Shown one piece after another: positions 31,896 to 41,954 of a stretch of 64,000 bases of DNA; position 1 is the first letter of the stretch; every line of letters begins with the position of its first letter. The translations under genes were made by a program, and so were the position numbers. Where the stretch lies: the NCBI GenBank assembly GCA_963575745.1, contig CAUYUJ010011203.1, positions 110,514 through 174,513 of the forward strand, given 5' to 3'. Below the pieces are notes generated by a model that saw only the letters and a program-made list of their open reading frames with translations, ran no database searches and was not told the origin of the DNA. The DNA is from Prorocentrum cordatum (lineage: Eukaryota; Sar; Dinophyceae; Prorocentrales; Prorocentraceae).

Positions 31896-32400
31896 CCCAC
31901 GCCCGCCGTGGCGCGCGGCCAAGAGTGTCAAGCCAGATTGCCAGACTACCGAACCAAGCTTGAGCTTGGGCGACCCCAAGATCACCGGCAGGGGCCAGAT
32001 GAAGCCAGACGGGGCCACGTCGGGCTGGAGTTGTGCCCAAGAGGTGCGACACTTGGCACGGGGGAAAGGTTTCGTGCCACCCAGCATCGCCGACGGATCT
32101 ATGTTATGTGTATTATATATAACCATATACATATATGTGTGCTTACCTTCAAGCTAGTATGTATGAGTGTATGCAAATTGTAAAGGTGCTGTGTGTTTGG
32201 GAAGGGGGGGCAACATCTGTCTTCATCGTCCTCCTGTCGCTCGGACACGCGCTTTTTGTGTGCGACTTTTCTCTCCGCGGGGCTTCTCAAGAGAACCACC
32301 GCACTCCCCACAGCCCCGAAGAGCGGCCTGCATGGGTCCGAGTGGAGTGAGCGGATCCCCAAAAAGAGCTCAAGCAAAAAAGCGCCACCGTGCGTTCAGC
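31896..32400. other. No gene; one TATA/ATATA-rich patch
   Basis: Unique sequence with an A+T-rich patch at 32100-32170 (TATATATAACCATATACATA). No coding candidate. Confidence 0.4.
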
Positions 32401-32404
32401 ACGA

Positions 32405-33165
32405 AGCGGAGTGCCCCGCTCATGCAGTACTGAGGGGTGGATAGAAGGGTTGTAAGGTTGCGAAGGGCCCAGGCCGCACAAATTCATAAATTCCTCGGCG
32501 CTGCCGGGAGCTTCCGGGGTGACCCATGTCAGCATATGGGGCGGCCCCCTCTCGCGCAGGAGGGCCCCAAAACAGCAGAGGAAGCACCGCGAGGCCGCCC
32601 ACGCAGTCCAAGAGGGCCCAAACTCGCCGAAAGAGCGCCCGAGGCCGCCCAAGATGGCCTCCAGACGGCCCAACACGCTTCCAAGATGCCACAAGAGGCT
32701 TTCAAGAGCACTCGCAAGAATACTCCCAATGGGCCCGAGATGCATCAACCCTTGGATGTCCAATAAGTTGGTCAACGGTTTTCAATTTCTGCCCTCTCGG
32801 CTTCCCAATGCTCCAAGACGGTTTTTGTTTTCAAGGCCGCCAAAAGGGCGCCGAGACGGCACCGGAGGCCTCCAAGACGGCCCAAGAGGCCCTCAAGAGA
32901 ACCCCAAGGACGCCCCAAGAGGGCTGCCAGAGAGGGAACGCGAAAAGCCGACATTTCGAGCTCGCCGCCCCAAGAGGCACCCGGGAGGCCACAAGACGCT
33001 CCCAAGAGGCCCCCAGGAAGCCTAAAGAGGCTCTCAAGAAGCTCCCACGAGGCCCCCAGGAGGCCTCAACACTGCCCTAGAGAAGCACATCCGAAGGAAG
33101 CCCGAGAAGCATCCACGAGGCCGCTGGCCCACAACTCAGGCACGGGGGCGGGATGGATCGAACGC
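32405..33165 (+). repeat. Composite ~11-bp array A3
   Basis: The head 32405-32480 (CTCATGCAG…CTGAGGGGTGGA…GGGCCCAGG) matches the head of array A5 at 44915-44995. AAGA motifs then recur every 10-12 bp, with a T-rich linker at 32765-32850 and the marker GCCGCCCCAAGAGGCACCC at 32968. It ends at CAGGCACGGGGGCGGGATGG, matching the end of A7. Confidence 0.85.
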
Positions 33166-33251
33166 CATGAGACCTGCTTGGCACGGGGGCGGAACGCGCT
33201 CGCACTGTGAGGCGTCGAGATCGCTTGTTCAGTGCTTCGGAACCCTCTTAT

Positions 33252-33296
33252 ACACACACACACACATACATGCACACACACACACACACACACGCG
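33252..33296. repeat. (CA)n/(GT)n tract at the LINE 3' side
   Basis: Two CA runs split by TACATG. Read on the minus strand, it is a GT-rich tail about 60 bp beyond the ORF2 stop, where a non-LTR element would end. Confidence 0.93.
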
Positions 33297-33355
33297 CCCA
33301 CCGGCCCGGAAGCCGCCCCTGCGCGGGAGGCGCGGCGGAGCCTCGGCTCCGGCCC

Positions 33356-36300
33356 TCAGATGTACGTTAACACGGCGTCGATCCACCTCTTTCTCAGTCT
33401 GCGTGACCGTCTCGTCAGCCAAAGAGGTTCCCATATGACTGCACGGTGAGCCCAGCTGTCTACCGCTTCTTGCATATTTCTGTACCGTTGTGTTGCTGCA
33501 GACCTGTGGCTTTCAATCAAGTCACGAACGCCGAGTCGCCTGCATCTTTCCTCGACCTCGCGAGCGGCTCCCTGACACCACTCTGCCCATGGTTCCAGAA
33601 CAGGAGCACGATCAAATGCCGACTCATATGATGACACTGATTCTGGTGATGACGTGGAACTAGGTGGAACACGCGCGGCCGCCGGCCGGCGACGACTACC
33701 GTAGATCACGCCCAGCATCTTCCGCTGCTTCCGGCACAACTTGTCAGTCAGCTCCTGCGACAGCACCCGCGTTGCACTGCCGTGCAAGAGAACGTTGGAC
33801 ACCGCGGCGTCAAAAAGCTTCAAACGAACATCCAGAGAATACGTATTATTGACCAGTGCTGCACGCTGTGCCATAAAACTCTCCCATGCCATGATGATCC
33901 GGCGATCAACTTCAACGTCGCGTGGTCGATCATAGCATAACTGCCTTCCCAAGTACTTCGTTTTCTCCTCGCACGACAGAGTCTGAATGTTCATGTCTCC
34001 GACTTGCGCGTGCGATGTTCTTGGGCGCCCTGTGCCTTTGGTTGCGTTCGTCAAGCTGTTCGTCAAGTCTGGGTGGAGTATCAATCCACGTTTTTGGGCT
34101 GCATCCTGTAGATCACTTAACATGACATTCAGTTGACGTAAAGACGCCCCAATGAGCAAAGCGTCATCTGCGAAGCGTAGATTGGCAAGCTGCTGGCGCT
34201 TGCTGCAACCCATTCTCAACCCCCAAGACTTCTTCTCCCAAGCAGGCTTGACCTCGGCAAAGATATATTCCAGGACTGCGTTAAATAGCAAGCTGCTGAG
34301 CGGGTCGCCTTGCTTGGTGCCGCGCAGGACGTCGAACCCCTTGCCCATGCGGTCGGTGCGTACTCTTCCCGATTGTCCAGAATGCAAACTCTTCAGCAAT
34401 TGAACGCATCCGTCTGTGATGCCCTGTCGTTCCAGAGCCTCCCATGCGCATGTGCGCTTGACCGAATCGAATGCTTTCTGAAAGCCGGTTACAGATATCC
34501 ATGCACACCGCTGCCATTCATGGCACTTCTCCTGCAACGTTGCGACCGCGAACAAATGGTGCGCCGTACCCACATTTGGACGAAGCCTGCTTGATCAACT
34601 CCTTGGCGCGTGTCCAGAACAGGAAACAAGTGAGAGTGCAGTAGTTTGGCAAATAGCGCATTCAATAATGGTATGACCGTGATGGGCCTGTAATTGCGAA
34701 CAAGTGCTGCGTCTCCAGACTTATGCAAGACAGAAGCTTTGGATTCCTTCCAGCTGCTTGGTGGAACGCCAGTTGCCGAGATGATGTCGTTGAACAACTT
34801 CAATATCAAAAGCTCAAAATGTTCGCCGCCATGCTTGATCATTTCGGCAATGACCCCCCTTTGGTCCTTACATTTCCCACGCTTCAGTTTTTTATATGCG
34901 CTCGGAGCTTCGCTAAGGTAAACTCGGGAATTGGGCTCTTGACGCTGTCCTCCTGGTCAGCTGGCTCTTGATAATCATCTTCGCGATAGAGCTGCGCGTA
35001 AAAGTCGGCAAACACATCTGCAATCGATTTCCTGTCAGTGATCGTGTTCCCGTCGTCGTCAACCACGTGGAAAATCAAGCTGTTCCTCTTGATATATTTT
35101 ACCTTCGGGATTTGGCGTGAGCTTCGAAACGATTCCAAGATGTCGGTAATTCGTTTTGTCGAACTGGCTCTTCGCATTGTGCGGACCTCTCTGGAAATTT
35201 GCTTGCTCAATGTCTTCCTCTCGCCACAAGAATTCGTCGTTGCCTTTCTCTGTTCCAAAAGACGTTGCAGATCGGTATCTCCACGGTCTCTGGGCCGAGG
35301 GTCGCCATGAGTTCCTTGAGCCCTGCCGGCGGCATCCACCATTAGTCGCACAGTGCATCCGCGCTCTCTGGGGTAGTCCACTCGCCACAAACTTCTCGCA
35401 CTTTGACAACATATGTAGAGATATCAACACACGACCAATCAACAGCCGGCTTCTGCGATTTCTTGTCTTGACGCGCCCGGTGGCCGATGCGCAGAAACAG
35501 ATAAACAGGTGCGCGGTCACTCACCATATTGAGAAACTGGGTTGTTCCAGAATCTGTCAAGCTTCCCAAACATTTTGAATATAGCAAGATGTAATATATC
35601 TGTCGCTGGTTCCCATGCCCTCCGTGGTGCGTGACTTTGAAAATCGGCCTTTTCGAAAAGAACGCGTTCGCAATATTCAGTCGCTCCGTGCCCGCCCATG
35701 TTTTCAACCATTGCTCTCTTGCGCTGGCCTGTCGTAGCCCGTGAGGTCCGAGAGCGCGTCGTGCATCGCCTTCTTCTCTGCTGCCCACTTATGCATTGAA
35801 ATCCCCAGCAAGAACAAATCGGAGTCGTTTGGTGCTGGCCTCCTTACGCGTTTTGGACAGCATGTCGTACAAATGCTGCACGTGGGAGTCTGCATCGCCA
35901 GAATGCGGAAAATAAGCGGGCGCAAAACGAACACGAAAATAAACAGAAACTATATCTGCGAAGCACGCTCTCTCCGAAAGCCGTGTAAAATTGCGAATGC
36001 AGTTCGCCCGCCGCTTATTCACCAGAAGTGCGACCAGTGCCGCCCCAGCCACATCCAAGAAACACATGACCACCATCCACCGTAAATAATTCCGTTGTCT
36101 CTCTTCTCCAAGTTTCGCTCACACTCATCAGGTCCCACATCGCCCCGTCAAGTTCGTCCAGGGGCTCAGCGATCCGATCATCAGAAATCAAACTTCGAAC
36201 ATTGATATGTAAAATGCGTAATTCTTCATGCCGAGAATTAGGTAATTCCTCCATCGGCGGCAACTTCGAGCCTTCCGGCAACGAGTGTTTCAGCGCTGAT

Positions 36301-36422
36301 ATAGGGAAATCGCCATCTACGTGTTGGAGTGCTCCACGCCCTCCCCCCTTGAAAGAAGCCGTCCTTGAACTGGTACTGGTTCCCCCTGCGCACGTGTCCC
36401 GGCCGTGCGCTCCATCATGTGG
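33356..36422 (-). pseudogene. LINE ORF2 remnant: APE endonuclease + reverse transcriptase
   Basis: The protein would nick target DNA and copy element RNA. Segments in order: 36281-36015 (LRILHINVRSL, SETWR), 36076-35789 (LLVNKR, AGDFNA), 35788-35342 (NIANAFF, SDRAPVYLFLRI), 35390-34884 (linker to RT), 34842-34489 (NYRPITVIPLLNALFAKLL, DQAGF), 34573-33356 (FQKAFDSV, GTKQGDPLSSLLF, LRFADDALLIG, KTKYLG thumb, C-terminal RKRWIDAV). Damage seen: frameshifts near 36035, between 35390 and 35250, near 34890 (A run) and near 34583, plus a TAA at 35791-35789 right after GDFNA. The usual SDH endonuclease motif reads SDR, and the motif A aspartate reads Gly (VTGFQKAFD), while FADD is intact. The frame is open upstream to the ORF1 TGA. 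The first ATG is at 36254. Confidence 0.93.
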
Positions 36423-37393
36423 TCACTCGCTTTCCTCGCTCTCCGTGGCCGGCTCCGGGTTCACCTTCGCCAACCACTTCCTCATCGAGTCCTCCACTAC
36501 CTTCTCCACTGCCTTTCCTGTCGCTGTTGTGTGCCACTCCCCCTCATCGTCGTACCAAGCTACCTTCCTCTCCTTACCCTGCCCATCCCTCATTACGACA
36601 ATGTTTTTTTGGCCAGGTGGTTTTCATTGTTGTATATTTGCAACTGTCGTGCTCAGCAAGATGGTGCTTCATGTGCCCCAGCGTTTTCACACGTGCTCGC
36701 TCCTCACGCGTCAGGTTGTGTTCGAAGAATACCTTCCCAAACATCGCATTGCTGTCAACATCCCGGAGCGTTTTGTAGAAGGTGATCTTCTCCGGCACGG
36801 AGTTGAAGGTAATCAATGCGAATGTGGTTGGATCTTTCGGTGCTGTTACCTTAGCGCTGGTATCTTCGCCGAGCAAGGTCTTCAACTTACCCTCGATGTC
36901 AGCGATGATATTCGACGCCTCCACGTGAACGGCAAAGCCTAAGGCAACTACCTGTCTCGTACGCTCCTCCTCCTGCTGTGTGTCATTGACGTGTCCTGTA
37001 ATTGTCCCACTTCCCCCCCACATGCTCCTTCACGATATCTCTCACTATATTTGGTAAGTCGGCCTTCTTAACAGTGCTGTCCCTGATGATGTTCATCTCC
37101 CCCTTGACTTTATTCACTGTTTCTTCTGCTATGCTCGCGGCGTACTTGGCCTGCTGCGCCATGTCGTTCGCCTATTTCACCTCCTTCCTCGTGTTTTTCA
37201 CGTCGTTCTTCATTTGCTTCATCATGCTCATCATCGTCTTCATCATCTCCTTCTCGCTCATGTCCTCATCCCCTCCCTCCATATCTTCATCCACAACTTC
37301 CTTCTCTTCTTCTTCCGCCTTGAATTTCTTGTCTTTCGGACTCGAACCGGTGCCCTGATCCGCCTTCCTTCCGGACTTGTCATTGGGCGCCAT
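36423..37393 (-). pseudogene. LINE ORF1 remnant: coiled-coil nucleic-acid-binding protein
   Basis: In LINEs, ORF1 products are RNA-binding chaperones that package element RNA. From the ATG at 37393-37391 the frame has a Lys/Asp start, an acidic stretch (KAEEEEKEVVDEDMEGGDED), a Met/Lys-rich heptad region and then an amphipathic helix. Next comes an RRM-like segment (TTFALITFNSVPEK) and a basic EERARVKTL helix, then a C-terminal segment with WYDDEGEWH. Three lesions: TAG at 37174-37172, a one-base shift at a G run near 37010, and another at the A7 run 36604-36610. The last segment ends at TGA 36425-36423, in the same frame as ORF2. The RRM reading is inferred from pattern only. Confidence 0.8.
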
Positions 37394-37479
37394 CTGGAAC
37401 GAGAGATGCACAGTTGTAAGTATGTCAGGGCCGCTCACGCCCTCTCGCCTGAGTATAACTGAGCCAGCTACTCTTGAGT

Positions 37480-37920
37480 TTCGGAGCCCTCTTGGTGTCG
37501 AAAATTCGTTACGTCATACAAAAAACTAACAACCAACCTTGCGAAAATCAACGTATATGGCCTGTCTGGGCTTTCTTGTGGAACCTTTTGAGGCTCCTTG
37601 GGGCCGTCTTGGGGCCCTCTTGGGTCGTGCTGGGGTGCTCTTCGGCCGTCTTGGGGAGCTTGGACGGTCTTGGCCCCCCTCGGGGCCCTCTGGGGCCCTC
37701 ATAAGGATCTTTTGTGGCCCTCTTGGGGCTCTCTTGGGACCCTTTTCGCTTTTCGGGTCCTGAGGGGGCCTCTCTTGGGCCGTCTTGGGGCCTCTCTTGG
37801 GCCGTCTTGGAGCCCTCTTGAGCCGTGTTGGGGCCGTCTTGGGGGCCGTCTTGAGCCGACTTGGGGCGATCCTGGGGGCCTCTTGGGCCGTCGCGAACGC
37901 CGTGAAGACCAAAGAGGCAG
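37480..37920 (-). repeat. Composite ~11-bp array A4, minus orientation
   Basis: TCTTGGGGC / CTCTTGG units every 10-12 bp are the reverse complement of the AAGAGG arrays. On the minus strand the T-rich linker starts GTTGATTTTCGCAAGG (37557 downward) and matches the linker of A2. It lies directly upstream of the LINE and opposes array A3 on its other side. Confidence 0.85.
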
Positions 37921-38186
37921 ATCAAAGTGAGGGGGCCGAATGGTCATTCACTGTCCCTGGGTGCGTGGCTGCACTGCAGTGGCATTCCGCGGTGCGGATT
38001 GTCGTTTTGTTTCTTGTCGTCGAATTCTGGGCGGGACGTCCCCCGATGCAGCGCCAGTCGCCGTGGCCCTTGCCACCACCGCCGACAAGCGGGCCAGCCT
38101 CAGGAGCCCACTTCACGAGATGGACGGTGACTCGGACCGCGAGGTGAAGGATCTACTCGCGAACCCTCTCGCGCAGCCAGACTTCT
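37921..38186. other. Unique spacer, no gene recognised
   Basis: Complex sequence with no repeat partner noted and no domain in any frame. Confidence 0.4.
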
Positions 38187-38290
38187 CCGGGTCCATCCTG
38201 ACCTGTTCTTCGAGGCGGATCCAGCCGTGGCGGCGAGAGGAAGCCCCCAGGAGGCCCCAAAAAGGGCCAAAAGCGCCAGTGAGGGCCGCC
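38187..38290 (+). repeat. Dispersed repeat R10, copy 1
   Basis: TCCATCCTGACC…TTCGAGGCGGATCCAGCC…GCCCCCAGGAGGCCCCAAAAAG…GTGAGGGCC matches 44325-44430 block by block. Confidence 0.75.
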
Positions 38291-38410
38291 CCGTTGCCAA
38301 GACGGGTCCCCCCTGCCATTGCCCCTGACCTCCCCCCCGCTGACCAGCCAGGCCAGTCCACGACAAGCCTGCCCCCCCTGACGTTGCCCCTGCGCACGGT
38401 GTGCCCCTGG

Positions 38411-38601
38411 AGGCCTCCCAGGTGGGGTCCGAGCAGGTGGGGTCGGAGGAGCGCGCATCCCTGTGCTCCAGCGCCGTAGGCGATGCATCGGCGACGTCGG
38501 CGTGGAGACGATCGGGCTCCGCATCGAGCCGCATCGCCGTTGCATCTACGATGCGGTGCGATCCTCCGACCCCATGTGCTCGGTCCCCGTCTGGGGGGCC
38601 T
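38411..38601 (+). mobile_element. Element C copy 3, with long terminal inverted repeats
   Basis: The left end 38412-38454 and the reverse complement of the right end 38600-38558 agree at about 34 of 43 bases, for example GGGGTCGGAGGA in both. The interior has GGCGATGCATCGGCGACGTC and GCATCGAGCCGCATCGCC. No coding capacity. The best-preserved copy of this family here. Confidence 0.87.
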
Positions 38602-38667
38602 AAAGCCCCCCCCCGCCTGAGAGTAGCTCGACGCCGCGGCCTGCCGCTCCTCCTAGAAGCAGCGCTG

Positions 38668-38668
38668 G

Positions 38669-38702
<34 letters not shown>
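38668..38702. repeat. (CT)n microsatellite
   Basis: About 17 CT dinucleotides. Confidence 0.97.
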
Positions 38703-38705
<3 letters not shown>

Positions 38706-38814
38706 TCTTCTCAGGGGGCAGGGCTGGCGGTCGTGCCCAACGCGATGTTCCCTTTCCCGTCCCACGTCCTCTTCCATTCCTTGTCCTGGAAAATCGATGT
38801 CCCCTGACAGTTTC

Positions 38815-39470
38815 ACATATTGAGGGCTGGTCGTTTTCAAAATGTGGCTCTCGCCTTAGCGCCGCGTACATTCGGTTTAAACATTTGCACGGGTTTCACG
38901 AGTTGAGGGCGGGTTGTTTTCGAAATGTGGCTCTCACCTTAGCGCCGCGCACATCCAATTTAAAGAAATTGCGAGGGTTGCACGGATTGAGGGCAGTTCC
39001 TTTTCAAAATGTGGCTCTCGCCTTAGAGCCGCGCAGTTTTAAACATTTGCAAAAATCAAGGATTGAGGACAGTTCCTTTGCAAAATGTGGCTCTCGCCTA
39101 AGAGCCGCGCAGATTCGTTCATAAAACTTGAAAGGGCTTCACAGATTCCCACGATCAACGAACCAGAAATGGTGTTGGAAGGATTCAGGATTATGCTGGT
39201 GCAGCAATTATGTTGATTCGCGGTGTTGAAATCCCAAGCATGGCGTTCTGGGACGATTCCGCATTGTCAAGACGCAGTAGTCAGGTTGATCCGAGGCGTT
39301 GAAATCCCGAGAACCTTGTTTCAGCATACTTCAGGGTCTTCAAGGGAGTCTTCCAACGAAGCAATTCCTTCAATGGAAATGAACCGTTGTTAGGGGCTTA
39401 TGAAGAGGGTGCTGGGAGGGAGGGTTAATTCCAACATCGTTGATGACTCTTTGGTTTACACGGGTCCTCC
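38815..39470 (+). repeat. Composite repeat R6, copy 2
   Basis: Four units of about 80-85 bp sharing TTTTCAAAATGTGGCTCTCGCC, TTAGCGCCGCGCA and a GGTTTCACGAGTTGAGGGC-like block, then a body with ATGTTGATTCGCGGTGTTGA, then CAACATCGTTGATGA and TCC triplets at 39465-39530. The order equals that of 6890-7560. Tandem units here are better preserved than in copy 1. Confidence 0.82.
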
Positions 39471-39535
39471 TCATCCTCCTCCTCCTCCTCCTCCTGATCC
39501 TCCTCCTCCTCCTCCCTCTCCCCCCTCCCTCCGCC
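39470..39535. repeat. (TCC)n end of R6 copy 2
   Basis: Interrupted CTC triplets directly following the R6 body, as in the 7.5-kb copy. Confidence 0.9.
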
Positions 39536-39693
39536 TCATCCTCCCTCCCTCCCTTGTGTTCTGAATCCGTGAACCCAGCACCAAATCCGATGTAGGTCTG
39601 GTGTCCACCGGGGCCAAGCGTATCGGCCAGAAGTCCCTGGTACAGCACGACTGGGAAGATGCGCCCTTCGGGAGGGTTTGTTCCCAAGCACCA

Positions 39694-39888
39694 GTCGGGG
39701 ACGCGCAAACATGGATTAGCGGTCCATGGATCTGGCGCGCGGTCGCCAAATCCATGGATCGGGGGAGGTGCCCTCCCCAAACCGCGGCAGGTGGCGCCTC
39801 GTCTGGCGGCGGCAATCGGCGATGTCCTATGGAAACAGGACCCGTCGCTAGTCCACGCCCCCTTGATCCATGTCTGCGATCGCCGGAA
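39694..39888 (+). mobile_element. MITE-A copy, 195 bp with 3-bp flanking duplication
   Basis: Left end GTCGGGGACGCGCAAACATG and the right end, ending TGATCCATGTCTGCGATCGC, are inverted repeats over about 24 bp. CCA flanks both sides (39691-39693 and 39889-39891). The interior holds GATCTGGCGCGCGGTCGCC and a second CCATGGATCG. No coding capacity. Confidence 0.85.
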
Positions 39889-39994
39889 CCAGGAAGGGAG
39901 CGACAGCCCACTTTGGTGCCGGCGACAGGGCGCACTCTCCCCCCCCCGCTCTCAATCCCTCCGCCTCCCCCACCCTCCCCACCGTTGCGCGATC

Positions 39995-40225
39995 TGGGCC
40001 CAAACAACAGGCGGCGACGAGGCGGCGACCAGGCGGCGACGGCGACTGCATAGCCGCCAGACCGGCACGCAAGCCCAGACGACACGAGGCGGCGACGAGG
40101 CGGCGACGACGACGACATAGCCACCAGACCGGCACGCCGGCCCAGACGACTGGCGGCGACAAGGCGGCGACGGGGCGGCGACGGCGACGACGAAATAGCC
40201 GCCAGACCAGCACGCAGGCCCAGTT
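39995..40225 (+). repeat. 67-78-bp tandem repeat with CGGCGA clusters, three copies
   Basis: ATAGCCGCCAGACCGGCACG recurs at 40050, 40117 and 40195, each preceded by several GGCGGCGAC units and followed by CCCAGACGAC or similar. Confidence 0.9.
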
Positions 40226-40495
40226 CCTTAGAAAACATATGAGGTCCCCCAAGTGCTCGCACTGTTTTGGAAATTGTTGTTATTCTAAGATTACGTACGC
40301 GTTCGGGAGACATTGCCTTTTCCATGGCGCCGCTTTCCACATCGGATCGCATCCGGGTGAAGACGTCGAATTCGCGTCGATCCATGCCACACCCAAGGCG
40401 AATCCGCGTCGAACCCGCGCCAGATACAAGAAATAAGCTCGAATTACAAGACGTGTTCCCGTCTCGGGAAACTGCTACTCCGGGTCACATTAACC
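40226..40495. other. Unique spacer, no gene recognised
   Basis: Moderate GC, non-repetitive. A plus-strand frame covers 40267-40596 but runs into MITE-M and has no domain. Confidence 0.4.
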
Positions 40496-40630
40496 TTAAG
40501 TCGGGCCTGTCCCCCTACAGGCCTTGTCCGAAAAATGCACTGAAATACTGCGAAATGGTCAAAACATCGTCCCAAGACTATGTTTTACTATGTTGAGTAT
40601 ACCTCTTGTAGAAGGACAGACCCGACTTAA
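40496..40630 (+). mobile_element. MITE-M copy 5
   Basis: Left end TTAAGTCGGGCCTGTCCCCC and right end GAAGGACAGACCCGACTTAA are inverted repeats. The interior shares CCAAGACTATGTTTTACTATG with the 17.4-kb copy. The flanking 9-mers (ACATTAACC, CACCGACCC) agree poorly, so the duplication has decayed or the ends are misplaced. Confidence 0.85.
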
Positions 40631-41279
40631 CACCGACCCGCGTCTGGCATGTGGTGCCATGAGACCTGGCCAGCCGCGTAGAACGGCTCCAAAGCCAGGC
40701 CACCGGAGGGGCGGCCAGGGCGAGGTTCGACTGGGGGATCGACTACAGAATTGGTTTACCGCAAAATTGATTTCCACGTCGACTCTTCAACAAAACTACG
40801 TCAACCGTTCGTAGATATGCGAACATTCTACGAATTGCTCGCAAATCGATGATGTAGTCGATCCCCTACTCGAGAGGTGGAGGGCTGGGGCAGGTAGCCA
40901 GGAGGAAATCAACCGACGTCCACCATATTGGCTTTCGGGGCGTCACGTAGGCCTCGGGCGGCTGTGCAGGACGGCTCTAGCATCCGCGGAGCGCTCTCGA
41001 AGAAGCGCGGCCTATGGACCCCCCCCCAGACCTCCGATGTCTTAGTGTGCTTGATGCGTGGTCCAGGGAGCCTTGGACCACTTCCCGGGGACCAGTTTTT
41101 CGTCCCAGATCGTCATTGCACGGTCGGGCCTGGCGGGGGTCCTCAGACGCCGAAAACGACGAAACCTCCCGTCTTGTTTTTTTCAACGCGTTAGAGGTCT
41201 GTGTCCGAATCCTGGGAACTTTCGAAACTGTAGAAGACCTCATAAGTCGGCGGCGAGCGAGACGGTAAATGAGAGGGGA
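40631..41279. other. No gene recognised
   Basis: Complex GC-rich sequence. Overlapping frames on both strands (40928-41194, 40977-41243) are unrecognised. Confidence 0.4.
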
Positions 41280-41396
41280 CGGGCCCTCTCAGAAGGCTCG
41301 GAAGCATCCCTTGCCTTCTGAATTTTTGTCCAAGCTTCCCCCGATGACACCGAAAACTTCTCATAAGGCGGGAGCGGTTCTGAAAAGCCTCACTGC
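41280..41396. repeat. Inverted-motif repeat R5, copy 4
   Basis: CCCTCTCAGAAGGCTCGGAAG…AAAACTTCTCATAAGGC…TTCTGAAAAGCC follows the block order of the 10.1-kb and 50.6-kb copies. MITE-A begins at its right edge. Confidence 0.7.
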
Positions 41397-41592
41397 TCAG
41401 GGGCGCGCAAACATGGATTAGCGATCCATGGATGTGGCGCGCGATCGCCCAATCCATGAATCGGAGGATGTGCCCTCCTTAAAACGCGGCCAGTGCCGCC
41501 TCGCGCGTCGGCGGAAGTCTGCAATCTCCCCTGGACACGCGACCCGGTGCCGATCCGCGCCCCCCTAGGATCCACGTGTGCGATCGCCCGAG
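41397..41592 (+). mobile_element. MITE-A copy, 196 bp with 3-bp flanking duplication
   Basis: Left end CTCAGGGGCGCGCAAACATG and the right end closing GTGCGATCGCCCGAG are inverted. CTG flanks both sides (41394-41396 and 41593-41595). Blocks GCGATCCATGGAT, GCGCGATCGCCCAATCCATG and GTGCCGCCTCGCGCG match the other copies. Confidence 0.85.
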
Positions 41593-41954
41593 CTGCCTTC
41601 CGAGGAGGCCCTCTCCTCCTCGCTGCCCCCCCCCGCTCGCCGCCGACCGAGGCCTCCGACCCTCGGACCCCGCCTCCCCGGCTCCTCCGGTGCCCGGCCG
41701 CCGTCCGCAACCCGGCGCGCCTCGCCTGTGGCCGCACCCGTGCGCGCGCAGCCCTCCTCTCGGACTCGGCATGCTCTGCCAGGCCGAGCCCCCCCCCCCG
41801 GGGAGCCGCAACGACTTCAGGATGGGAGAATGTCCAACACGCTGCTTGCCTCAATGGCGGAACGCCCGCGCGCCATCGACTGGCCGCGCGCCGCCTGTCC
41901 CTGCCATTGAATCGCGCCAGGCGCGCCGCGGAGGCGCGACCAACGCGGAACTAG
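41593..41954. other. No gene recognised
   Basis: GC-rich sequence between two small elements. Frames are Pro-, Arg- and Ala-rich. Confidence 0.4.

Larger units (their letters stand above)
33250..37500 (-). mobile_element. Degenerate LINE-type (APE) non-LTR retrotransposon
   Basis: A two-ORF element on the minus strand: ORF1 (37393-36423) with a coiled coil, then ORF2 (36422-33356) with an apurinic-like endonuclease and a reverse transcriptase, then a short 3' region ending at a GT-rich tract. That is the standard order of LINEs. No RNase H domain or terminal repeat is visible. At least six frameshifts, two internal stops and two changed catalytic residues show that it is inactive. The 5' side abuts array A4. 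The clade cannot be assigned from sequence reading alone. Confidence 0.92.

Noticed and set aside
37002-37358. Plus-strand hydrophobic 118-codon frame as a membrane protein
   Set aside because: It is the antisense of the charged coiled-coil region of LINE ORF1.
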